Assembly (NCBI GenBank): GCA_017476785.1
Contig: JAFUZD010000002.1
Span: 1 to 37,496, forward strand
DNA from: Prevotella sp.
GTDB taxonomy: Bacteria; Bacteroidota; Bacteroidia; Bacteroidales; Bacteroidaceae
Direction of reading: 5' to 3'
DNA: 37,496 nt
Part shown: positions 7,324-14,914 of the stretch, piece by piece
Layout: every line of letters starts with the position of its first letter
Numbering within the stretch: the stretch's first letter is position 1
Program-made: the position numbers and the translations under genes
Notes under the pieces: generated by a model
What the model was told of the DNA's origin: nothing
Database searches by the model: none
The model's input: only the letters and a program-made list of their open reading frames with translations

Positions 7324-7340
7324 CGAAAAAATGCCGAATG

Positions 7341-7372
7341 TTTGGCGGGTTCACCGCATTTTTGTACATTTG
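7341..7372 (+). promoter_or_regulatory. Promoter for the exported metallo-hydrolase gene
   Basis: TTTG (7341-7344), 20 nt, TACATTTG (7365-7372): a full match to the Bacteroidota consensus. The predicted transcription start near 7379 leaves a leader of about 18 nt before the ATG at 7397. Confidence 0.8.
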
Positions 7373-7396
7373 CAGCAAACTAACGACAACAAGCCA

Positions 7397-8128
7397 ATGA
7401 GAAAGATTGCAGCACTTCTGGCACTGACGCTGCTGACAGCAACGGCGTGCCAAGCACAGTACAAGACCGACGAGTTCAAGACTCAAAGTGGCAAGACAGT
7501 GAAAATCACCTTCATCAAGCACGCCAGCATTCAAATCAGCTACCGCGGACTGGAGTTCTACGCCGACCCGGTCTATGAGTTCCAACCGCGCACGGACTTC
7601 ACGCGGTTTCCCAAAGCCAACTTCATCCTCGTCACCCACGAGCACCGCGACCACTACGATAAGGAAGCACTGGCACAGCTGAAGACACCGGCCACGACCC
7701 TCTACCTGAACCAGAGCGTCTACAACGACTATCGCCACGGACAAGTGGTGGCCAACGGCGACAGCCTCAGCATCGACACGGACATACAGCTGCAGGTGGT
7801 GCCAGCCTATAACACCACGCCCGGACGCGAGCAGATGCACCCCAAAGGGCGCGACAACGGCTACATCCTGACGCTCGACGGACTGCGCATCTACATTGCC
7901 GGCGACACGGAAGATATCCCCGAAATGGCCAATCTGGATCCCATCGACATTGCTTTCCTGCCCTGCAACCAGCCCTACACGATGACACCGCAGCAGCTGG
8001 AGCGTGCCGCACGCATCATCAAGCCGCGCGTGCTCTATCCCTACCACTATTCCGAAACGCCCATCCGGCAGATTCCCCTGCTGCTCGCGGGCTCGGGTAT
8101 CGATGTCAGAATCCGTGATATGAAATAG
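7397..8128 (+). CDS. Exported metallo-beta-lactamase-fold hydrolase (UlaG-like)
   Basis: The start at 7397 gives 243 residues with signal sequence MRKIAALLALTLLTATACQAQ. Cleavage after AQA-like residues or lipidation of C18 are both possible, and the lipobox is not canonical. The zinc-binding signature THEHRDHYD (HxHxDH, about residues 91-99) is followed by YIAGDTEDIPEM (metal-bridging Asp) and YPYHYSE (last metal-binding His), the layout of the Lactamase_B_2/UlaG-like group. Such enzymes hydrolyse phosphoesters, lactones or related bonds. The substrate cannot be told from the sequence. It is divergent from trmO with its own consensus promoter and ends at a bidirectional terminator. Confidence 0.85.
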   Translation: MRKIAALLALTLLTATACQAQYKTDEFKTQSGKTVKITFIKHASIQISYRGLEFYADPVYEFQPRTDFTRFPKANFILVTHEHRDHYDKEALAQLKTPATTLYLNQSVYNDYRHGQVVANGDSLSIDTDIQLQVVPAYNTTPGREQMHPKGRDNGYILTLDGLRIYIAGDTEDIPEMANLDPIDIAFLPCNQPYTMTPQQLERAARIIKPRVLYPYHYSETPIRQIPLLLAGSGIDVRIRDMK

Positions 8129-8149
8129 AAACAGGAGGCAGACGGAACT

Positions 8150-8212
8150 GACGAAAAAGCGATTGTTGCGCGAATTCAAACCCAAAATTCACGCAACAAT
8201 CGCTTTTTCGTC
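8150..8212. terminator. Bidirectional terminator between metallo-hydrolase and GH31 genes
   Basis: The 21-bp arms GACGAAAAAGCGATTGTTGCG (8150-8170) and its exact complement at 8192-8212 surround a 21-nt loop. A5 and T5 runs lie within the arms. It serves both converging genes. Confidence 0.75.
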
Positions 8213-8235
8213 GGTCTTTTGTCAGTGCAAGGCCA

Positions 8236-10590
8236 TCAACGCTTAATCGTCTGCAAGGCCGCGTCACCGGGCTTGAAGAGCAGCCCCGTGCACGGTGTGG
8301 AAGGCTCGACGCGATAGGGGTATAGCTCTACGGCATTCCAGTCTATCTGGTCGGTGCGCTGTGCCACCGGCACGTGGGGAATCAATGAGCCGTCGCGCAC
8401 GAGGATGACAGCCGGGATACGGCCGGCCTCGATGGTATGATAGCCGCCTTCATAGACTTTCAATGTCTGATAGTCTATCCACTTACCCTGCGGCAGATAG
8501 CACGTGCGGGAAGTGCCCGACTCCAGCAGCGGGGCCACCAGTATCTGACTGCCAAACATATACTCATCCTCCACCAGCCAAGCACCGGCATCTTCGGGGA
8601 ACTCCACCAGCAGCGCACGCACCATCGGCAGGCCGCGCTCGGTGCAGTCTTTAGCCTGCGCATAGACATACGGCATCAGCCGATACTTCAGCTCGGCCGC
8701 CTCGCGGAAGGCTTCGGTGAAGCTCTCGGAGATGAGCCACGGCTCTGTGGGAGGTGCGCCGTGGGCACGGGTATGGCTGCTAAGGAAACCGAAAGGCAGC
8801 CAGCGGCGATAGATATCCTCGGGCGAGGCGGTGACGAAGCCGCCGATGTCGTGACTCCAGAAGGAGAACCCGCTGAGTCCGAACGAGAGGCCGCCACGCA
8901 GGTCGCCCAGCATTCCCGTATTGGTGGTGGCGGCATCACCGCCCCAGTGCAGCGGATAGCGCTGACTGCCAGCCCACGCCGAGCGCGCCCAGATAACTCC
9001 TTCGCCCGTGGTCTGCTGGATAATGTCCCACAGTGCCTTATTGTAGCGCAGCGGATAGAGGTTGTGCTCATACTTTCCGCCACGGCCACTGTGGTAGAGG
9101 CCATCGTAGGGAGCCGCCTCGCCGAAGTCGCACTTGATGGCAGCGACGCCCTGACGCAGCAGTCCCGCAATCTTGGACTGATACCAACCTACGGTCTGCG
9201 GATTGCTCAAATCGAGCACGGCATCCTCGTAGGGCAGTTCACCGGCCGCATTCTTCACCGCCATCCCGCTGTCTACCAACTCGCGGAAGAAGCGGTTCTT
9301 CGGCGTGAAGTAAGGCAGCTGCCACAGACAGGTGTGGAACCCGTCGCGCCGCAGCTGGCGCAGCATTGCCACGGGGTCGGGGAAGCGGTCTTTGGCAAAC
9401 TCGTAGTCGCACTGCCAGTCGACACCAAACCAGCCGGTATCGAAGTGAATCACGTCTGACGGGATGCGATGGCGACGCAGCTGGCGGGCTATCTCGAGAC
9501 CCTCGGCCTGCGAGAAATAGGTGATACGGCTCATCCACGTGCCGAAGGTCCAAAGCGGCAGCATCGGCGAACGCCCCGTGATGCCGGTGTACTCATAAAG
9601 GATGTCTTTCGGCTCACCGAAGAAGACGAAGAAATCCAGTTGTTCGTCGGCCATAAACAGGCGGTCGGCTCCGATGTAGCTGGCACCGAAGTCGCACGTG
9701 ACGGGAGCCGACGTATGCATAAAGATGCCATAGCCGCGATTGCTGAAGAAGAAGGGGACGGGCTTGTACTGCCCTTCGGTCTCCGGTCCCTGCGGGTCAG
9801 TAACGAACAGATGGACGCGCTGCCCCACTTTGTTCAGTGCCCCGAACGACTCGCCACAGCCATAGATGCGTTCGCCGGGAGCCAGCGTGAAGACGGGATT
9901 CAGCGCACGGCTGTTGTCAGAACCGCGCTTGATGAACGAGAAGGGCAGCAGCTTCACCTGCGAAGAGTCGTTGTCGATGAGGTGGCGCGTCTGCGTCATC
10001 ACCTTCCCATTGGCATCGCGCAGTATGATGCGCCACGGATACTTCTGTATCTCAATGCTGCCATACGCACTCTTATAAATAATGGAACGCCCGTTATCCG
10101 CGCCCGTCCAAGCGTCAGACACCGGCGGGACGCCGCAGAGCATCAGGCTCTCAGCATCACTGCCCTTCGGCACTACGGGCGACGTAAACATACGGATGCG
10201 GAGGGTGCGCGGCGTGACGAAGCTGACCTGCAGGCGCAGGTTGGGGTCGTTGTCATACTGAGTGTCGGGGAAGTCGAGCATCTGCATCCTGACAGGCCAG
10301 TAGCCGTTGGTATTGAAGGCTTGGCGCGGTGACAGGCGGTAGCGCTTCCAATTGACTTCGCCCGTACCCTGCGCTACGTCGAACGACGCCAGAGAGTCGG
10401 CGAGGAAGTAGGTGTTCGACAAGTCGCTGAAGTCGGTCGACATATCCTTCGGGGCGTTCATCAGGTATTGAACGCCGGCCGAGGTCTGAATCTGGGCAAC
10501 TGTTGTGAATGGTAAAAAGGCAAAAAGGTAAAAAAGTATATACCTTATTCCCGTCTCCATTCTCATTCGCATTCTCTTAAGTTGTGTCAT
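8236..10590 (-). CDS. GH31 alpha-xylosidase, YicI-like, exported
   Basis: This is a 784-residue glycoside hydrolase. After an N-terminal beta-sandwich (about 40-330) the catalytic barrel carries the nucleophile D488 in IKCDFGEAAP and the acid/base D552 in HWGGDAATT. The surrounding SQRYPLHWGGD and FGLSGFSFWSHDIGGF match the E. coli YicI alpha-xylosidase group rather than ordinary alpha-glucosidases. It would release xylose from the non-reducing end of xyloglucan oligosaccharides. The signal peptide core (ILFYLFAFLPFTTVA) is encoded by three octamer repeats (10511-10535) related to the array just upstream. The first ATG (10590) is used, but internal ATGs within the next 30 bp are possible. The gene lies 94 bp after the GH2 gene and may share its transcript. 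Confidence 0.92.
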   Translation of the reverse strand: MTQLKRMRMRMETGIRYILFYLFAFLPFTTVAQIQTSAGVQYLMNAPKDMSTDFSDLSNTYFLADSLASFDVAQGTGEVNWKRYRLSPRQAFNTNGYWPVRMQMLDFPDTQYDNDPNLRLQVSFVTPRTLRIRMFTSPVVPKGSDAESLMLCGVPPVSDAWTGADNGRSIIYKSAYGSIEIQKYPWRIILRDANGKVMTQTRHLIDNDSSQVKLLPFSFIKRGSDNSRALNPVFTLAPGERIYGCGESFGALNKVGQRVHLFVTDPQGPETEGQYKPVPFFFSNRGYGIFMHTSAPVTCDFGASYIGADRLFMADEQLDFFVFFGEPKDILYEYTGITGRSPMLPLWTFGTWMSRITYFSQAEGLEIARQLRRHRIPSDVIHFDTGWFGVDWQCDYEFAKDRFPDPVAMLRQLRRDGFHTCLWQLPYFTPKNRFFRELVDSGMAVKNAAGELPYEDAVLDLSNPQTVGWYQSKIAGLLRQGVAAIKCDFGEAAPYDGLYHSGRGGKYEHNLYPLRYNKALWDIIQQTTGEGVIWARSAWAGSQRYPLHWGGDAATTNTGMLGDLRGGLSFGLSGFSFWSHDIGGFVTASPEDIYRRWLPFGFLSSHTRAHGAPPTEPWLISESFTEAFREAAELKYRLMPYVYAQAKDCTERGLPMVRALLVEFPEDAGAWLVEDEYMFGSQILVAPLLESGTSRTCYLPQGKWIDYQTLKVYEGGYHTIEAGRIPAVILVRDGSLIPHVPVAQRTDQIDWNAVELYPYRVEPSTPCTGLLFKPGDAALQTIKR
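10511..10535. repeat. Three GGTAAAAA-type octamers inside the GH31 signal-peptide codons
   Basis: GGTAAAAA, GGCAAAAA and GGTAAAAAA follow each other on the plus strand. Read on the coding minus strand they encode LFYLFAFLPF, the hydrophobic core of the signal peptide. They match the unit of the array at 10602-10689. Confidence 0.8.
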
Positions 10591-10601
10591 ATCTCGTTCT
10601 C

Positions 10602-10689
10602 TTTTTACTGTTTTACCTTTTTACTGTTTTACCGTTTTACCTTTTTACCTTTTTACCCTTTTACCTTTTCACCCTTTTACCTTTTCACA
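10602..10689. repeat. Octanucleotide array (TTTTTACC type), 11 copies
   Basis: Eleven consecutive 8-bp units with consensus TTTTTACC (variants GTTTTACC, CTTTTACC, TTTTCACC, TTTTTACT) fill the gap between the GH2 and GH31 genes. The stop codon of GH2 (10685-10687) lies inside the last unit. In the GGTAAAAA sense it immediately follows the GH2 stop on the transcribed strand. The same unit occurs at 31184-31287. Confidence 0.85.
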
Positions 10690-13102
10690 GCTTTATGGTG
10701 CTTGATTTCAGTCCTATTCCTTTGGCTGTGAGCGTGCCACGCCCGTCAACGACCACGAGAGCACGGCCGCAGAAGGCCTTACGGCGCGGCTCGCAGAAGC
10801 GCTCCATTGACGTCTGACTGCCATTATCGGTACCGAGAATGCGCAAGCCATCGGCCGACTCGAAGACGAGCTGGTCGTCGGCCCACGGGCAGCGACGGCC
10901 TTCGGCATCCACCACCTCGGCCTGAACAAAGGTGGTCTTCTGGCCGCGATAGTCTATCGAGAGGCGGATATGATGGGGCTGGCCGGCGGTCTGGATGCAC
11001 TGCTCGCCCACTACGGAGCCACCCTTACGGGCCACGACCTTCACCTCGCCGGGCTCGAAGACGACGCGCCACTGCACGTGGTACTGGTGGCTGTCGGCCT
11101 TACGCCGCACGCCCTGACTGCGTCCGTTGACGAAGAGTTCTACCTCGTCGGCATTGTTGTAGTAGCACCACATATCAATCTGCTGCCCTTCCAGCCAGTT
11201 CCAGTGGGGGAAGAGATGGAGCACGGGGGCTTCGGTCCACTCGCTTTGGTACATATAGTACACGTCCTTAGGCTGGCCAGCGAGGTCGATAATGCCGAAG
11301 TAGGAACTGCGGGCAGGGAATCCATAGGGCGTGGGCTCGCCGATATAGTCGAAGCCCGTCCAGATAAACTGGCCGCCGACATAGGGCGTATGCTTCACGA
11401 TGTCCCACGTCTCTTCGTGGGTAGAGCTCCACGAGGCGTGCATATTGTCGTAGGCCGAGCACATAAACGAGGGGTCGGTATAGGGTAGCCACCACTCCAC
11501 CGGTGCCGTATAGACCGAGTCGCTGGGCATACGGTAGTGGCCCGTGGTCTGCAGTGCGCTGACACTCTCGGTCATAATGAAAGGCTGGCCGGGGAAATTG
11601 CGCGGCACGTCCTTAATCCACTGATGGTGATAGTTGAAACCGATGATGTCGAGCGCACCGCTGCGGAACAGATGGTTGCCCGGATCGGGCTCGTTGCATC
11701 CGGCTGTAATAGGTCGCGTGGTGTCATAACGGCGCACGATGTTGCAAAGCCGGCGCGTCAGGATACTATTGACACTCAGCTCGCCGTCCTGTGCCAGCGT
11801 CGACACGTCGTGCCCCGCATTCAATATCAGGTTGGCCTGCTCGGCCGTGAGCGTATCAGCATCGGCCGACGACCACTGCTCCAGCACCTCGTTGCCAATG
11901 CTCCACATCAGGATGCAGGGGTGGTTGCGGTCGCGCAGAATGAGGTCTGACAGGTCGCGCTCGGCCCACTCGTCGAAGAAACGGGCATAGTCGTTCTGCG
12001 TCTTGCGCCGACGCCACATATCGAACGACTCATCCATCACGATGAGCCCCATCGTGTCGCACATATTCAGCAGCTCCGGAGCTGGCGGATTATGGCTGGA
12101 GCGGATGGCGTTGACACCCATCTGCTTCAGCTTGGTGAGCTTGCGGTGCAGGGCATCCTCATTGACCGCAGCACCCAGACAGCCAAAGTCGTGGTGCTCG
12201 CACACGCCGTTAAGTTTCATCGGCTGGCCGTTGAGCGAAAATCCCGTGGCCGCGTCGAAACGGAAAGAGCGGAAGCCCGTGGGAGTCTCATAGACGTCGA
12301 CCGCACGGCCGCCGACTTTGACGAGTGTCTTCACCTTATATATATAGGGGTCGGCAAGTGTCCACAGACGGGGATTCTTCACCCTCAGCGTGGTCTTCTG
12401 CCCCTTCGCCGTGGCTACCACACGACCGGCGGCATCGAGTAACTGATGCTCCACGGAGGCACCTGCTCCGCCTTCCAGCTCCACCTCGACGCTCACCGTT
12501 GCCACTCCGCCGCGCTTGACGGACGGCGTTGCCACCACGTGCGTGCCCCAATGGGCAACGCGGGTGGACGTGGTCTGCGTGAGCCACACGTGACGATAGA
12601 TGCCGCAGCCCGAGTACCAGCGCGAGTTAGGCTGGTCCGAGTTGTCCACACGCACGGCAATTACGTTGTCGCCGCGGCGCAACTGCGAAGTAAGCTCATA
12701 TTCGAACGAGCTATAGCCATAGGGGCGCGTGCCCAGCCGATGGCCGTTGATATAGACGGTGGCATTCATATACACACCGTCAAACTCGATGAAGAAACGC
12801 TGGTCGGCCGCAGGAGCCTGTGCCAGCTGAAGATGCTTGCGATACCAGCCCGTTCCGCCGGGCAGGGCTCCCCCACTCGCCCCCGAAGGATTGGAAGCCG
12901 AGAAGTCGCCCTCAATAGCCCAGTCGTGAGGCAGGTTCAGTCGTCGCCAATGGCCGTCAGCATAGTCGGCACCGGCCATCTGAGCCGAGTCGCCGAGGAT
13001 GAAGAGCCAGTCAGCATCGAAGTTCTTTCGGTCACGTGCAACGGCTGTCAGTACACCGATGACGACAGCCAGCAATAGCATCATTGTTCGTTTCATATTC
13101 AT
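10685..13102 (-). CDS. GH2 beta-galactosidase, exported
   Basis: From the ATG at 13102 the product has 805 residues with signal peptide MNMKRTMMLLLAVVIGVLTAVA. The ATG at 13096 is equally possible. The domains are: sugar-binding jelly roll (about 30-180, NLPHDWAIEG ... GTGWYRKH), Ig-like domain (about 185-290), TIM barrel with acid/base E405 in MWSIGNEVLEQW and nucleophile E512 in IMTESVSA, then DUF4982-like (VELFVNGRSQG) and a C-terminal Ig-like domain ending in LTAKGIG. In this setting it probably removes beta-galactose from xyloglucan side chains (inference from neighbours; GH2 also includes other specificities). The open frame upstream of 13102 is non-coding leader. The stop lies within an octamer repeat. 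Confidence 0.92.
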   Translation of the reverse strand: MNMKRTMMLLLAVVIGVLTAVARDRKNFDADWLFILGDSAQMAGADYADGHWRRLNLPHDWAIEGDFSASNPSGASGGALPGGTGWYRKHLQLAQAPAADQRFFIEFDGVYMNATVYINGHRLGTRPYGYSSFEYELTSQLRRGDNVIAVRVDNSDQPNSRWYSGCGIYRHVWLTQTTSTRVAHWGTHVVATPSVKRGGVATVSVEVELEGGAGASVEHQLLDAAGRVVATAKGQKTTLRVKNPRLWTLADPYIYKVKTLVKVGGRAVDVYETPTGFRSFRFDAATGFSLNGQPMKLNGVCEHHDFGCLGAAVNEDALHRKLTKLKQMGVNAIRSSHNPPAPELLNMCDTMGLIVMDESFDMWRRRKTQNDYARFFDEWAERDLSDLILRDRNHPCILMWSIGNEVLEQWSSADADTLTAEQANLILNAGHDVSTLAQDGELSVNSILTRRLCNIVRRYDTTRPITAGCNEPDPGNHLFRSGALDIIGFNYHHQWIKDVPRNFPGQPFIMTESVSALQTTGHYRMPSDSVYTAPVEWWLPYTDPSFMCSAYDNMHASWSSTHEETWDIVKHTPYVGGQFIWTGFDYIGEPTPYGFPARSSYFGIIDLAGQPKDVYYMYQSEWTEAPVLHLFPHWNWLEGQQIDMWCYYNNADEVELFVNGRSQGVRRKADSHQYHVQWRVVFEPGEVKVVARKGGSVVGEQCIQTAGQPHHIRLSIDYRGQKTTFVQAEVVDAEGRRCPWADDQLVFESADGLRILGTDNGSQTSMERFCEPRRKAFCGRALVVVDGRGTLTAKGIGLKSSTIKL

Positions 13103-13123
13103 AGTTTCAGCAAAAGTTATCGG

Positions 13124-13131
13124 CAAAGTTA
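13124..13131 (-). promoter_or_regulatory. -7 promoter element for the GH2 gene
   Basis: TAACTTTG on the minus strand matches TAnnTTTG and lies 22 bp before the ATG at 13102. There is no TTTG at -33. That region is taken up by the terminator stem of the preceding gene. Confidence 0.5.
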
Positions 13132-13134
13132 CGC

Positions 13135-13171
13135 AAAAATCCCGCAAGTTGTATGCCGACCGCGGGATTTT
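13135..13171 (-). terminator. Intrinsic terminator of the alpha/beta hydrolase gene
   Basis: Arms AAAATCCCGC and GCGGGATTTT (16-nt loop) end in a T5 run on the minus strand. It lies 60-100 bp downstream of the gene ending at 13234 and overlaps the -33 region of the next promoter. Confidence 0.75.
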
Positions 13172-13233
13172 ATGGTTATTTAGTAGAAGTTCCCAGAACT
13201 TCCGACATATCAAGCTGTGTGGTAAACTGGAAT

Positions 13234-14166
13234 TTAGTTGATTGTCCTTGCCAGAAACTCGCGCATCAACCGGGCAATCTCCGTGTGGTGGCTTTCGAGG
13301 GCGAAGTGGCCACTGGGCACGAAGTGGATCTCGGCATTGGGCAGGTCGCGTTTGAAGGCTTTGGCTCCAGCAGGGATGAACGACGGGTCGTTTTCACCCC
13401 ATACGGCCAGCAATGGGGGCTGATAGGTACGCAGATACTTTTGGAACTCGGGATAGAGAGCCACGTTCGTGCGGTAGTCCAGAATGAGGTCGTTCTGCAT
13501 CTCAGCGCGACCGGGCTGGCAGACGTAATAGTAATCGAGCGAATAGCCGTCGGGGCCTACGCTGCCCTCGGGTGTGCCGAAGGTGTACTGGCCGATAATG
13601 GTTTCAATGGCAAAGGCCGACGCAAACTGCTGACGAAGTTCGGACGTAGGATTTTTCCAATATACTTTGCGGGCCTCCCACTTCTTGCCCAGCCCCTCCT
13701 CGTACATATTGCCGTTCTGCGACACGATGGCCGTGATGCGCTCGGGGTGCCACATAGCCAATCGGTAGCCAATAGGTGCGCCGTAGTCGAAGACATATAT
13801 GGCGAACTTCGTCAGTCCGACGACCTCGGTGAACTTATCGACAATCTGTGCCAGATGGTCGAAAGAGTAAGTGAAGTGCTCGCGGCTGGGGCTTTCCGTC
13901 TGCCCAAATGCAGGGAAGTCAGGAGCAATCAGATGATACTCATCTGCCAGTTCGGGCATCAGTTCGCGGAACATATGGCTGGATGAGGGGAAGCCGTGCA
14001 GCAGGAGGATGGCGGGTTTGTCCTTCGCGCCTGCCTCGCGATAGAAGACGTTGCAGTCTTCAACTTGAATTTTGTGATAGGTTACCATATTATCTGTTGT
14101 TTTGTTTTGAGCCTTTGCCGTAAGTGCAAGCATTATTGCCGCAAAGGTTGTTAGTATTCTATTCAT
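13234..14166 (-). CDS. Exported alpha/beta-fold hydrolase (epoxide hydrolase / haloalkane dehalogenase-like)
   Basis: This 310-residue protein has a signal peptide (MNRILTTFAAIMLALTAKAQ). The alpha/beta hydrolase core shows the oxyanion motif LLLHGFPSSSHMFREL (about 55-70), a nucleophile elbow VFDYGAPIG in which Asp replaces Ser, the acid in WGENDPSF and the catalytic His in PSGHFALESH. An Asp nucleophile is characteristic of epoxide hydrolases and haloalkane dehalogenases. The cap between the elbow and the acid (about 150-245) is intact. The substrate is unknown, and there is no obvious link to xyloglucan. It lies 68 bp downstream of luxS on the same strand with only a weak stem between them, so co-transcription with luxS is possible. 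Confidence 0.87.
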   Translation of the reverse strand: MNRILTTFAAIMLALTAKAQNKTTDNMVTYHKIQVEDCNVFYREAGAKDKPAILLLHGFPSSSHMFRELMPELADEYHLIAPDFPAFGQTESPSREHFTYSFDHLAQIVDKFTEVVGLTKFAIYVFDYGAPIGYRLAMWHPERITAIVSQNGNMYEEGLGKKWEARKVYWKNPTSELRQQFASAFAIETIIGQYTFGTPEGSVGPDGYSLDYYYVCQPGRAEMQNDLILDYRTNVALYPEFQKYLRTYQPPLLAVWGENDPSFIPAGAKAFKRDLPNAEIHFVPSGHFALESHHTEIARLMREFLARTIN

Positions 14167-14234
14167 TTCTATATACTCCGATTTATCCCAATTCTATGCA
14201 AATGTTGCTCCTGCCTCATAAAGCCTGTGGCGGC

Positions 14235-14729
14235 TTATGCGTCGGCAAAGACTTTGCCATCGGCCAGCGTGACTTGAAGCAGGGTGTATTCACTGTGGAA
14301 ATCGTTGCGCAGGCGGTCTATGTAGCGGCGGCTCTCCCACTGACACATCGGCAGGTCGTGGAGCAGATAGTTGCCGCAGGTCTCCGGCTGCGTGGCCGGC
14401 ACTTCCGTCTGCTCGAGTATCCACTCCAAGCACTCGATGGTAAGACGGCGCATATCCTCGACGGAGTAGCTGCCCATCATCACGATATACATCCCCGTCA
14501 AGCAGCCCATCGGCCCCACGTAGACCACGTCGTCCTTTACTGCTGAGTTGCGAAACCACGTAGCCATTAGGTGCTCTATGCTGTGCATTGCCGCCGGTGC
14601 CACTGCCGGTTCGCGGTTGGGCTCGGTGATACGGAGGTCGAAGGTGGTGAAGCCTTTGTCTTGTCGCGACACATAGATGCCCGGCTTCAGGTGCGTATGG
14701 TCGATGGTGAAACTCTGAATTACTTCCAT
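14235..14729 (-). CDS. luxS: S-ribosylhomocysteine lyase LuxS
   Basis: This is a 164-residue cytoplasmic enzyme of normal family length. The metal site HSIEH (H49, E52, H53) and C129 in HDLPMCQWE are present, as is the catalytic Cys (C76) in GPMGCLTGMY. It cleaves S-ribosylhomocysteine to homocysteine and DPD, the precursor of autoinducer-2, within the activated methyl cycle. It sits between the PA14-type GH31 gene and an alpha/beta hydrolase, in the middle of carbohydrate-degradation genes. A separate -7 element (14760-14767) and the terminator at 14855-14887 indicate that it is transcribed independently of the GH31 gene. I see no SAM riboswitch in the short leader. Confidence 0.97.
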   Translation of the reverse strand: MEVIQSFTIDHTHLKPGIYVSRQDKGFTTFDLRITEPNREPAVAPAAMHSIEHLMATWFRNSAVKDDVVYVGPMGCLTGMYIVMMGSYSVEDMRRLTIECLEWILEQTEVPATQPETCGNYLLHDLPMCQWESRRYIDRLRNDFHSEYTLLQVTLADGKVFADA

Positions 14730-14759
14730 TTCTTTTCGTCTTTGATATCAATAACCCTG

Positions 14760-14767
14760 CAAAGATA
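14760..14767 (-). promoter_or_regulatory. -7 promoter element for luxS
   Basis: TATCTTTG on the minus strand matches TAnnTTTG. The predicted leader is about 24 nt. There is no TTTG at the expected -33 distance. Confidence 0.6.
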
Positions 14768-14846
14768 GGCAAAAGAGACGAGAAAAGCGATACCGGCCGG
14801 CTGTTTTTTGCCTCCATCCTCATTTGCACTGGGCAGCCGAGGAGCG

Positions 14847-14887
14847 CAAAAAGAATCAGGGAGAGGCCGCTGAGGTCTCTCCCTGAT
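14847..14887 (-). terminator. Intrinsic terminator of the PA14-GH31 gene
   Basis: On the minus strand the arms ATCAGGGAGAG and CTCTCCCTGAT (14855-14887) are followed by TCTTTTTGC. It separates the xylosidase gene from luxS. Confidence 0.8.
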
Positions 14888-14914
14888 GAGGTATGGTCGC
14901 GGGTCGCGCGCTGC

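Noticed and set aside
7298-8185. Upstream extension of the trmO frame to 521 codons
   Set aside because: The extra part is antisense to the metallo-hydrolase gene. The TrmO family N-terminus and a promoter element place the start at 7297.
10584-10817. A 77-codon plus-strand frame with repeated LPFYLFT
   Set aside because: It is a translation of the octamer array, which is open in every frame on that strand, continuing into antisense GH2 sequence. It was noted as a property of the repeat, not a gene.
14219-14236. Weak stem (AAGCC/GGCTT) at the luxS stop codon as a terminator
   Set aside because: It has only five pairs, overlaps the stop codon and has no proper T tract, so read-through into the alpha/beta hydrolase gene remains possible.
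14730-14846. SAM or SAH riboswitch ahead of luxS
   Set aside because: The predicted leader is only about 24 nt long, too short for a known riboswitch, and no conserved structure is visible.
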